DNA of 64,000 nt. Origin: Aureliella helgolandensis (GTDB lineage: Bacteria > Planctomycetota > Planctomycetia > Pirellulales > Pirellulaceae). Below the pieces are notes generated by a model, which did not search any database, was not told the DNA's origin, and saw only the letters and a program-made list of their open reading frames with translations. The stretch covers positions 2,976,001 through 3,040,000 of the forward strand of contig NZ_CP036298.1 in NCBI RefSeq assembly GCF_007752135.1, given 5' to 3'. Shown piece after piece: positions 27,666-34,922 of this stretch; the first letter of the stretch is position 1; every line of letters starts with the position of its first letter. The position numbers were made by a program, and so were the translations under genes.

Positions 27666-29042
27666 ATGCTTGATTTAATTGGCAAGGGAAAGACCCATAC
27701 CTGCAACGGTGCGACGCGCCGCGATTTTTTGCAAGTGGGCACGTTGGGAACGTTGGGGTTCGGCCTACCGCAGTGGCTGCAAGCCAAGGAAGCGGGACTC
27801 GTCGATCCGGCCCAAGACAAAAAATCGTGTATCTTGATCTTCAACTTGGGGGCACCAAGCCAGCTCGATACATTCGACATGAAGCCGAATGCGCCGGCGG
27901 AAATTCGCGGGCCATTTCGCCCGATCTCCACGAACGCCGACGGAATTCAGGTCTCTGAAATCTTGCCGCTGCATGCGAAGATTGCCGATAAGATCGCTTT
28001 CGTCCGCTCTTGCTTTCACCGCGGCGCGGCGGTGCACGATTCTGGCTGGCAAATCATGCAAACCGGGCGATTGTTCACGGGGGGAGTTGATACGCCCCAC
28101 GTTGGGTCCGCCGTGTGGTACTTGCGCGGAGCGCGGAGCGACCTACCACCGCACATCGTGTTGCCAGAGACCATGGGCCGCGGTGGCGGAAATTTACCCA
28201 ACGGACAGGCGGGCGGCTTCTTGGGAAAAGCTTACGATCCGTTTGCACTCTTAGCGGATCCCTCGCAGGCGAACTTTGAGGTCCCAGACCTGTTGCCGCC
28301 GACCTCCATTCCCCCAGCTCGCCTGGACCGCCGCCGCAGGATGCGGGAAGCGGTGGAAGCCTCCATGACCCAGTTTGAGGCTAGTGAGAATGCCCGGATT
28401 ATGAGCGAGCATTTTGACACCGCCTATCGACTAATGACTAGCCCTCAGGCACGCAATGCTTTTGATTTGAGCCAGGAACCTATTCAAGTCCGTGAGCGGT
28501 ATGGGATGAACCGTTTTGGCCAATGCTGCTTGCTGGCCCGAAGATTGGTCGAGGCGGGAGTGCGCTTCGTCACCGTCAATACGTTCCTGACCGTCTTTGA
28601 CGAAATCACCTGGGACATCCACGGAAGCAAGCCCTTTACCTCAATTGAAGGGATGAAGAATATTGTCGCGCCGATGTATGACCAAGGTTATTCGGCACTG
28701 ATCCTCGATCTGGCCGATCGCGGAATGCTCGACGACACCTTGGTTGCCAACCTGGCCGAATTCGGACGCACACCCAAGGTGAATCCGGCGGGGGGGCGAG
28801 ACCATTGGCCCCAGTGTTTCACGGTTTATTTTGCGGGTGGCGGAGTGCAGGGGGGACGCGTGGTTGGAGCCAGCGATCCCATCGGCGCGGTTCCTGACGA
28901 CCGGCCTACAGAGCCTCCGGAAATTGTGGCCACGATCTTTCATGCCCTCGGTCTTAAGCTCACCGAACACATCCCTGGTCCGGGAGGCCGCCCGTTCCCC
29001 ATTGTGGATTCTGGATTTCGGGAGATCCATGAACTGTTCTAG
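27666..29042 (+). CDS. DUF1501 protein with Tat signal
   Basis: Exported protein of 458 residues in the DUF1501 family, which belongs to the alkaline-phosphatase/sulfatase-like superfamily. The N-terminus has a twin-arginine motif, 'TRRDFLQVGTLGTLGFGLP', so it is probably exported folded with a cofactor. Typical family blocks are 'CILIFNLGAPSQLDTFDMKP', 'AKIADKIAFVRSC', 'FGRTPKVNPAGGRDHW' and 'HALGLKLTEHIPGPGGRP'. DUF1501 genes normally accompany DUF1549/1553 genes; here the partner is divergent rather than in one operon. The TAG stop (29040-29042) lies inside the left end of a MITE-like element, so the C-terminus may have been set by that insertion. Confidence 0.92.
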   Translation: MLDLIGKGKTHTCNGATRRDFLQVGTLGTLGFGLPQWLQAKEAGLVDPAQDKKSCILIFNLGAPSQLDTFDMKPNAPAEIRGPFRPISTNADGIQVSEILPLHAKIADKIAFVRSCFHRGAAVHDSGWQIMQTGRLFTGGVDTPHVGSAVWYLRGARSDLPPHIVLPETMGRGGGNLPNGQAGGFLGKAYDPFALLADPSQANFEVPDLLPPTSIPPARLDRRRRMREAVEASMTQFEASENARIMSEHFDTAYRLMTSPQARNAFDLSQEPIQVRERYGMNRFGQCCLLARRLVEAGVRFVTVNTFLTVFDEITWDIHGSKPFTSIEGMKNIVAPMYDQGYSALILDLADRGMLDDTLVANLAEFGRTPKVNPAGGRDHWPQCFTVYFAGGGVQGGRVVGASDPIGAVPDDRPTEPPEIVATIFHALGLKLTEHIPGPGGRPFPIVDSGFREIHELF

Positions 29043-29196
29043 CGCATTGTCAACACTAAGAATTAGGGTTTAGCGAGCGTTCGGAAAAAGGTGTCCGACA
29101 CCAAAAGCCGGAACGGCCCTTCGGGTGCTTTGCACTTTTGGTGTCGGCCACCTTTTTCCGGGCAACCCGAAAATTAAGCATTTGACAATGCACTAG
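29039..29196 (+). mobile_element. 158-bp MITE-like element, copy 2
   Basis: Same length and orientation as the copy at 23492, differing at three positions by my alignment: one in the left terminal repeat (CTAGCGCATTG instead of CTAGTGCATTG), one internal C/T, and one A/C in the right hairpin arm. Terminal inverted repeats are at 29039-29053 and 29182-29196. No coding capacity. Together with copy 1 it brackets the DUF1549/1553-DUF1501 pair as direct repeats. Confidence 0.85.
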
Positions 29197-29288
29197 GGCG
29201 GCCGCGAGAGTGATGCTGGGACTCGCGCGTTCCCGTTGAGCCTGAAACGATTTGTTGAACGCCTTGGTTGCGTTTCGAAGTGCTGCAC

Positions 29289-29816
29289 TTACGCAGTGGT
29301 GGTTGAGTGGGAGTCGCGGCGTGCCACGCTGTCGCGAGCGGGCGTGGACAACAGTAGCTCGATGTCGGCCAACGCGATACCAAGATGCACCGCGATCTTC
29401 TCGTGGTCCCAGCCCTGCGCGGTCAGATGGCGGGCCTGGGCGAGTGGGCTGTCGGGAGCTATTTGCACCTGCTCTGCCAGCTCAATCAACTGGCTGAGCC
29501 GCCGCGCCGCCTGATCGTAGGTCTGCGAAAGGGAGCGCACCGCGAGCATTTTTGAATCGAGCTCCCCTTTCAGCTCACGCCCCAAGTCGTGCAATTCCAC
29601 CTGCCATTGCAGAATCTCCGGCGGCGCTCCCAGGGAGCGCGTTCCGGTGAATGTATGTGGTTGACCCACGGCATTCCCGTTGTGCACCAAGCTCGAGAGG
29701 GCGACTCCCGATCTAGCCGCCTTTTGACGCCGCATTTTGCCACGGAGCAGAATCCAACAGATGATGCCAATTCCGGCAAGGGTCATCAGCTGTTGTATTT
29801 GTTCTTGCGAAAACAC
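29289..29816 (-). CDS. Membrane-anchored protein of unknown function (DUF2802-like)
   Basis: I do not recognise a characterised homologue. The 175 residues start with one membrane helix (about 9-25, 'LMTLAGIGIICWILLRG') followed by basic residues, so the bulk should be cytoplasmic. Residues about 65-115 are probably a coiled coil. A helix-turn-helix-like segment follows ('LTAQGWDHEKIAVHLGIALADIELLL', about 132-157), similar to the C-terminus of DUF2802/DUF6115 proteins. The gene precedes nothing obvious; larC lies upstream on the same strand beyond about 140 bp. Confidence 0.65.
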   Translation of the reverse strand: MFSQEQIQQLMTLAGIGIICWILLRGKMRRQKAARSGVALSSLVHNGNAVGQPHTFTGTRSLGAPPEILQWQVELHDLGRELKGELDSKMLAVRSLSQTYDQAARRLSQLIELAEQVQIAPDSPLAQARHLTAQGWDHEKIAVHLGIALADIELLLSTPARDSVARRDSHSTTTA

Positions 29817-29957
29817 GCGTCTGGCTCTGCAGTGGGTGGAGGGGAGGAGCTCTTATAGGCTCCCGTATCCCAGAGGTCGGCTATCCATTCACGCAGCTAA
29901 AGTTCATTCCGTTTCATGGCGTGGTTACCGACAAATCGAGCGGCAACCCAACTGGAT

Positions 29958-31415
29958 TTAGCGATGATGATCATGGCCCGAGTCGTGGTGATCGTGGTGA
30001 TCGTGGTGATCGTGGTGATCGTGGTGATCGTGGTGATCGTGGTGATCGTGGTGATCATGGTGATCATGGTGATCGTGGTGATCGTGGTGATCGTGGTGAT
30101 CATGGTGATCATGGTGATCATGGTGATCGTGAGATCCGTTGGGGCGCGGAGGAGGAGGGGGAGGTGGGCCGCGACGGTCTGATTCAAAGGGGCGATCGCC
30201 TGGTCCCGTGGGCAGGTTCTGGAGAGGCTGAAGGTCTTCTACGGCCTGCTGCGCCGCCTCCAGAACCACTTGGAATACATGTTCCAAAGATTCCTGGTGG
30301 GATTCTGCAAATTGCCGGCAATCCTCGTATTCGGGGGAGACTCGAGGGCTCTGGGGGCCGAGACCGTCCGTTGGCCAAGCTACCTTCACGCGAGCGACGC
30401 CCCAACGCGTATCCACTCGCAACACCTCGCGATGCAGTTTGCGGCGTGACATGCGGGTGCGACGTATTCCCAGGGAGCCACAGTGGGTGAAGAGGCAGTC
30501 TTCCAGTCGACCTCGGTGCTCGGGGCGGGCGATTACGGATAGCAGCGTCGCTGGGCGATTCTTTTTCATGCCAATCGCTGTTGTGAAGACATCCAACGCA
30601 CCGCTCTTCCACAGTTGTTCAATGGCAAATCCCAGTTGCTCACCCGTAATGTCATCCATGTTGCATTCGAGGACTACGACATCATCTCGATCTTCGTCGA
30701 GTGGGGAGCCAATCAAAATGCGAAGAATATTAGCTTGTTCGGGCATGTCTCGATGCCCCGCACCGTAGCCGATCCTGTTGATCTGCATGCTGGGCAACGG
30801 ACCAAACTGATCCACCAGGGTCGCCAAGATGGCTGCGCCGGTGGGGGTCGTCAATTCTGCCTCGATGCCACAGGCGCGAATGGGAACGCCTTTGAGGAGT
30901 TCTGCAGTGGCTGGGGCGGGGACGCTGACCGTACCGTGGGCTATTTTAACGGTCCCTGTTCCCGTTGGCGTGGCCGAGGCGACGATGCGCTGGATCTCCA
31001 AATTGCACAGGGCAACAGCGACTCCTACGATATCGACGATGGAGTCCACGGCGCCCACTTCATGAAAATGTACCGATTCGATATCGGTGCCATGCACATG
31101 CGCCTCAGCGGCTCCCAAGCGACGGAAGATACGTCCGGCCATTCCGCGTTCGCGAGCCGTCAACTGGCTCCGCTCCAGCATCGCCTCGATATCGCTCAAG
31201 TGGCGGTGCACATGCTCGGCAGGATGCAGGACATCCAACCGCAATGCCCGAAAATCATGGCGTCGCGTTGTCGAGAACTGCAACCGTACGTTCTCCAACC
31301 CCAAGGACTGGACTTGGCGCTCAATATAGTTCGCGTCTGCCCCAGCATCGACTAAAGCAGCGAGTGTCATGTCCCCGGCAATGCCGCTGAGCGTATCTAA
31401 GTAAGCAATTGCCAT
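29958..31415 (-). CDS. larC: Nickel-pincer cofactor biosynthesis protein LarC with His-rich tail
   Basis: Inserts nickel into the pincer cofactor of LarA-type racemases (CTP-dependent cyclometallase). The family opening 'YLDTLSGIAGDMTLAALVDAG' and the motif 'SVHFHEVGAVDSIVDIVGVA' (near residue 117) are clear, and 'LECNMDDITGEQLGFA' begins the C-terminal (LarC2-type) half. Both halves are in one frame, unlike the lactobacillus gene, which needs a frameshift. After a polyproline linker the protein ends with 16 Asp-His-His units and 'SGHDHHR', about 65 extra residues. This is a likely nickel-storage or metal-chaperone tail (inference). larA, larB and larE are not in the window. Confidence 0.92.
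   Translation of the reverse strand: MAIAYLDTLSGIAGDMTLAALVDAGADANYIERQVQSLGLENVRLQFSTTRRHDFRALRLDVLHPAEHVHRHLSDIEAMLERSQLTARERGMAGRIFRRLGAAEAHVHGTDIESVHFHEVGAVDSIVDIVGVAVALCNLEIQRIVASATPTGTGTVKIAHGTVSVPAPATAELLKGVPIRACGIEAELTTPTGAAILATLVDQFGPLPSMQINRIGYGAGHRDMPEQANILRILIGSPLDEDRDDVVVLECNMDDITGEQLGFAIEQLWKSGALDVFTTAIGMKKNRPATLLSVIARPEHRGRLEDCLFTHCGSLGIRRTRMSRRKLHREVLRVDTRWGVARVKVAWPTDGLGPQSPRVSPEYEDCRQFAESHQESLEHVFQVVLEAAQQAVEDLQPLQNLPTGPGDRPFESDRRGPPPPPPPRPNGSHDHHDHHDHHDHHDHHDHHDHHDHHDHHDHHDHHDHHDHHDHHDHHDHHDSGHDHHR
29985..30128. repeat. 16 tandem 9-bp units encoding Asp-His-His
   Basis: The plus-strand unit is GTGGTGATC or ATGGTGATC; 11 units are of the first form and 5 of the second. The variation falls only at a synonymous third position of a His codon on the coding (minus) strand. 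The array forms the C-terminal tail of LarC and is likely prone to copy-number change by slippage. Confidence 0.95.
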
Positions 31416-31462
31416 ATTTCGTCCGTTCTAGAGAATTTCGTTCGTTCAGCTGCTTTAATCGC

Positions 31463-31480
31463 CACAATCGTCCGATTGTG
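31463..31480. promoter_or_regulatory. 18-bp inverted repeat between larC and the histidine kinase
   Basis: CACAATCG-TC-CGATTGTG, exact arms with a 2-bp centre, in the divergent region. A further CGCCACAAT direct repeat occurs at 31460-31468 and 31483-31491, and a GATAGCTATC palindrome at 31546-31555. Such symmetry suits a dimeric regulator, possibly metal- or lactate-responsive, but no regulator gene is next to it. Confidence 0.5.
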
Positions 31481-31598
31481 TGCGCCACAATAGTCAGGTT
31501 TATCTATTGTTACTATATTGCCGAGTGCTCAATGACAGCTTAACCGATAGCTATCAATGTCAACGGAATTGACTCAATGAGAGAATCGGGAATTCGCT

Positions 31599-33668
31599 AT
31601 GGCTATGCAAACATCGGACAGATATGTCTCAACAGTCTATGTGACAAACGCGGTCGCACGAAGTACGCCCCACGCTGGAATTTGGCAGTCTTGGTGCATG
31701 CCGACCAGCGAATTATCGACGGTGGCCCTTTCTGGCTACAGCACCGCTTGTCCCACGCACCTTCGAATCGATTCCGCTGATCGGCAAGTGCGCGCACCGA
31801 AACTGCTCCAAAGCTGGACGGCTGAAATTGGCTGGCATCGACAATTGGGCGAGTTGCAGAATCTCGACTTGCGGTGGCCAGAGAGCGATGTTTCTGCACG
31901 CCCTGTCGAATTCAAACAGCGAGGGGTGTGGTCGATATCTGACCACACCTTCCCGCTGGTTCATCGAGCGCCGGACAGCCAGGTTTCTCGGGCGCCTACT
32001 TGGGTGGGGCCGGCGCTGGAAGGCAGTGGCCAATGGGGGCCAATGGTGCAAGAAGCCGCCCACGATCTGCGGGCACCCATCAGCTCAGCTCAGCAGATTT
32101 TGGCATCCGTAACGCACCACTTTCGATCTGCAGCAAATCGCCTCTCCCCTGCACAGGTCGAGCAGCAAGTGGAACTACTGGAGATTGCGCAATCGCGGCT
32201 GCAGCTGGCCAATGACTGGGCGGAGACGATTCTCTCTCCCGACCGTTTGCCAAGGGAGCGTGCCAGCACCATCCGCCGGAGGTTCTATCCAAACCAATGG
32301 CGCAACTCCATTGGCGAACTCCTGGAAAGTATTGCCGCACAGCGTGGAGTCAAGCTTGAATGGCTTGGGTGGGAACGCTCGCTCGCGCGGCTCTACGTCG
32401 ATGACCAGCAGTTGTCGCGGGCGGCGCTGAATCTGGTCAGCAATGCTGTGGCGGCGAGTCCGAGTGGTGGGACCGTTGTCATTCGTGCGGCCATGCAGGG
32501 TTCCATCACCCGCCATTTCGCACTCTCGATCGAAGACGAAGGTGCGGGGATGTGTCGTGAGTTGCTCGAAGAAGTCAACACTGCCATCCCTGCCGGACTC
32601 GCCTCAAAACGTCCACAGCAGTTGGGAGTGGGATTGACCATCACCAAGGCCCTGGTGCGGAGTCTGGGCGGGACACTGCTGGCCCGCATGACGAAAGATC
32701 GTGCTAGCGGCCAACGCGGCACCACAGTTCGGCTGAGTGTACCGGTGGACAATCCGGCGGCCCTGTTGCGAACTTGGTTGCTCACAAACGCTGGGGCTGA
32801 GGCGAGCGCCCGCTCACCAAGCAACGGCCAAGGTGGAGCGAATATCGAACTGCACGTCCTACGTGCAACGAGTGGTGAAGTCGACTTGATGGACCGTCAT
32901 TTCCAGCAATCGGCAGAGCTCGACGATTTCGTTTATCGAGTCGCCAAAGACCGCTGGCTGTGGTTCAAATTGGTGAAGTCCCCCGTCGATCACGCAGGAG
33001 CCGCGACCGCCCCGTCGCAACCCCAGATGTCGGCGGACGCGGGGCCCATTGATCTCGTAGTTCGGAACCTGCCCGAGCAAGCGGGGCAGGGAGAACGCAT
33101 GCGTTGTTTTACGCAGCGAGTCTTCCGCTTGCGTGGAGTTCAGTTGCAACGAGTCTTCGGTAAATCGGGATCGCATTTGCGACAAATCGAGATTGTAAAT
33201 TTGTTGCACGACAAGTTCACCAAACTGTGTGGCTACCGAGTGCCTGCAGTAGATCTGTTGGACGCACCCACTTCAGCCTCGTCTCCGGCGATCTCCTCAG
33301 GCATCGGCAAGCGGGTCGTGCGGTTCGACCCTGCCCATCATGCAGGTGTCGTTTCGCAAAAATGCTCCGTGGATCGATGGAGCGAACGCGACGCAAGCAG
33401 CGAAGAGGCGGTACGCCAGTTCACTCAACTCGTGCAACAACGGCTCGACGCATCTTTTCCCACCTCCCCATCGCGAGCTCCGGCTCCCGCGTCCGTGGCC
33501 TTGACGCCACCACTGACTGCAGATGCGATGCAAGCCATCTCCGAAGTCAACCGGCTGTGGCGTTCCGATCTGCGTTCGCTGCATCGGATCCATGCCGGTG
33601 TGACGGGGCTGAAGGGGCCAGCGGATGCTATTCTCAATCGAGGGGCAATGGAATCGAACACCCATTGA
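31599..33668 (+). CDS. Soluble sensor histidine kinase with uncharacterised C-terminal region
   Basis: Cytoplasmic kinase of 689 residues with no membrane segment. The H-box is 'EAAHDLRAPISSA' with the phospho-accepting His at 155. The ATPase domain spans about 265-385: N-box 'ALNLVSNAVAASP', G1 'IEDEGAGM', G2 'QLGVGLTITKALVRSLGG'. The first 145 residues and the last about 290 match nothing I know; the C-terminal part has a compact beginning ('ELHVLRATSGEVDLMDRHF') and Pro/Ala-rich spacers later. No receiver gene sits in the same operon. The opposite-strand PAS-GAF-receiver gene at 34923-36659 is a possible partner, but its receiver is defective. The start at 31599 is supported by no clear ribosome site. 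Confidence 0.82.
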   Translation: MAMQTSDRYVSTVYVTNAVARSTPHAGIWQSWCMPTSELSTVALSGYSTACPTHLRIDSADRQVRAPKLLQSWTAEIGWHRQLGELQNLDLRWPESDVSARPVEFKQRGVWSISDHTFPLVHRAPDSQVSRAPTWVGPALEGSGQWGPMVQEAAHDLRAPISSAQQILASVTHHFRSAANRLSPAQVEQQVELLEIAQSRLQLANDWAETILSPDRLPRERASTIRRRFYPNQWRNSIGELLESIAAQRGVKLEWLGWERSLARLYVDDQQLSRAALNLVSNAVAASPSGGTVVIRAAMQGSITRHFALSIEDEGAGMCRELLEEVNTAIPAGLASKRPQQLGVGLTITKALVRSLGGTLLARMTKDRASGQRGTTVRLSVPVDNPAALLRTWLLTNAGAEASARSPSNGQGGANIELHVLRATSGEVDLMDRHFQQSAELDDFVYRVAKDRWLWFKLVKSPVDHAGAATAPSQPQMSADAGPIDLVVRNLPEQAGQGERMRCFTQRVFRLRGVQLQRVFGKSGSHLRQIEIVNLLHDKFTKLCGYRVPAVDLLDAPTSASSPAISSGIGKRVVRFDPAHHAGVVSQKCSVDRWSERDASSEEAVRQFTQLVQQRLDASFPTSPSRAPAPASVALTPPLTADAMQAISEVNRLWRSDLRSLHRIHAGVTGLKGPADAILNRGAMESNTH

Positions 33669-33686
33669 GATCGAACACCCATTGAG
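33653..33686. repeat. Perfect 17-bp tandem duplication spanning a stop codon
   Basis: ATCGAACACCCATTGAG occurs twice, back to back. The kinase stop codon (33666-33668) falls in the first copy. It looks like a recent slippage or repair duplication in the convergent gap before the metallophosphoesterase gene. Confidence 0.85.
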
Positions 33687-33700
33687 ACGGTAGCTGAGGC

Positions 33701-34903
33701 TTAGCTCGTTTTCGGTGACCGGAGGGTTAGCAGGCTAACTTCTGGCAAGCATCTCCAGCGGATGGGATGGGTCCCGGCCACGCCGCGTGAGACGTGCATG
33801 AGCGTTGGGGGCATATAGAAAACGCCGGAAGCAAAGCGACTGCCGTAATGGCTGGGGGCTACGATGGGGCCCAGGAGCGGAAAGCGGACCTGACCACCAT
33901 GCGTATGTCCAGCCAGCATTACATCGAGCTCTAGGCGGCGCGCCCATTCGATCTGGTCGGGGGAATGGCTAAGTCCTAGACGCAGAGTGATATCTGGGGA
34001 GGTGCATGGCAACGCAGACGGTGGTGGTTCCGCGAGGCGATTCAGCCAAGGCCGCTCGTTCCCTACGATTTGCAAGTTGAGGCCTGAGGGGGTCTGTGTG
34101 CAATGGCTCTGCTCTCCGGCGTCGCGATGTCCTAAGCCTTTCAGCAAATGTGCAAGCTGGTCTACGTCTTTGAGGCGGCAATCGTGGTTTCCGAAAATAA
34201 AGTAGCAGCCTAGCGGGGCTCGCAGCCGTCCCAGCACTGGAGCTAGCCAAGGAAGGCATTTCTGGTAGTCGATAATGTCGCCGGTGATGGCGATCAAATC
34301 GGGCTCCAATTCAAGGAAGCGATCGATCACAAAGTGGTAGTGTTCGATTTTCAACTGACCGGTAAAGTGCAGGTCGGAGAGATGCCCAATCTTGATACCG
34401 TCAGCCAGTGCCAAAGGGCGAGGAAGCTCCAGTTCTTTTCGGTTGACTTCCAGCTGTGTTATCTGGTTGCCAGGGATTCTGGCCAGCAACCCGGTCTGGG
34501 AATCGGCGGTACTGCAACCGCCGATCTCTTGAGCCACGTTGTAGGGCTGGGCGGTCAACTGCAGCAACTGCCTGGGAGCCCGCAGGCCCCACCGCGTGCC
34601 AATCCACCGCGGCGTTTGTAGAATTAGGCTAGCTAGGCTGAGCAGAATCCATCCGCTAACTGGCCAGGCTCCTGTCGGGAGCCAACTGCCGCTATCCCAC
34701 AACCAAGTCTGGCAGGCGGGCCAGTACGCCGTCATGACGCTCAAGGGAATTGCAAAGCAAGCCAAAATCGCCAGCTTCTCGAGCGATTTCGTCATCTTGC
34801 GGGGGAGTCCCGTCGCGTTGACTCGGTTGAAGCAATACAACCAGAAGCCGCAATTGCCAACGCACGCAGCGAGCAGGGTAAACCAGGGAAAAGCAGAGGG
34901 CAT
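33701..34903 (-). CDS. Membrane-anchored calcineurin-like metallophosphoesterase
   Basis: Metal-dependent phosphoesterase of the YkuE/YaeI-like group. The N-terminal ~100 residues contain three hydrophobic segments, so the catalytic part is membrane-tethered. The dinuclear metal motifs are all present: 'KIGHLSDLHFTG' (DxH), 'LIAITGDIIDYQ' (GD), 'YFIFGNHDCR' (GNHD) and 'VMLAGHTHGGQVRFP' (GHxH). I choose the start at 34903 (MPSAFPWFTLLA), which avoids a 32-bp overlap with the upstream gene created by an ATG at 34954. It follows the PAS-GAF-receiver gene by about 20 bp and is probably in its operon. Substrates of this group include UDP-sugars and lipids; unknown here. Confidence 0.88.
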   Translation of the reverse strand: MPSAFPWFTLLAACVGNCGFWLYCFNRVNATGLPRKMTKSLEKLAILACFAIPLSVMTAYWPACQTWLWDSGSWLPTGAWPVSGWILLSLASLILQTPRWIGTRWGLRAPRQLLQLTAQPYNVAQEIGGCSTADSQTGLLARIPGNQITQLEVNRKELELPRPLALADGIKIGHLSDLHFTGQLKIEHYHFVIDRFLELEPDLIAITGDIIDYQKCLPWLAPVLGRLRAPLGCYFIFGNHDCRLKDVDQLAHLLKGLGHRDAGEQSHCTQTPSGLNLQIVGNERPWLNRLAEPPPSALPCTSPDITLRLGLSHSPDQIEWARRLELDVMLAGHTHGGQVRFPLLGPIVAPSHYGSRFASGVFYMPPTLMHVSRGVAGTHPIRWRCLPEVSLLTLRSPKTS

Positions 34904-34922
34904 CAATGAACCTGAGAGTCGA

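Noticed and set aside
29921-30490. Open frame with an Arg-Gly-Asp-type repeat (RGDRGD) opposite larC
   Set aside because: It is the antisense shadow of the 9-bp repeat; the LarC frame carries all family motifs, and this one has none outside the repeat.
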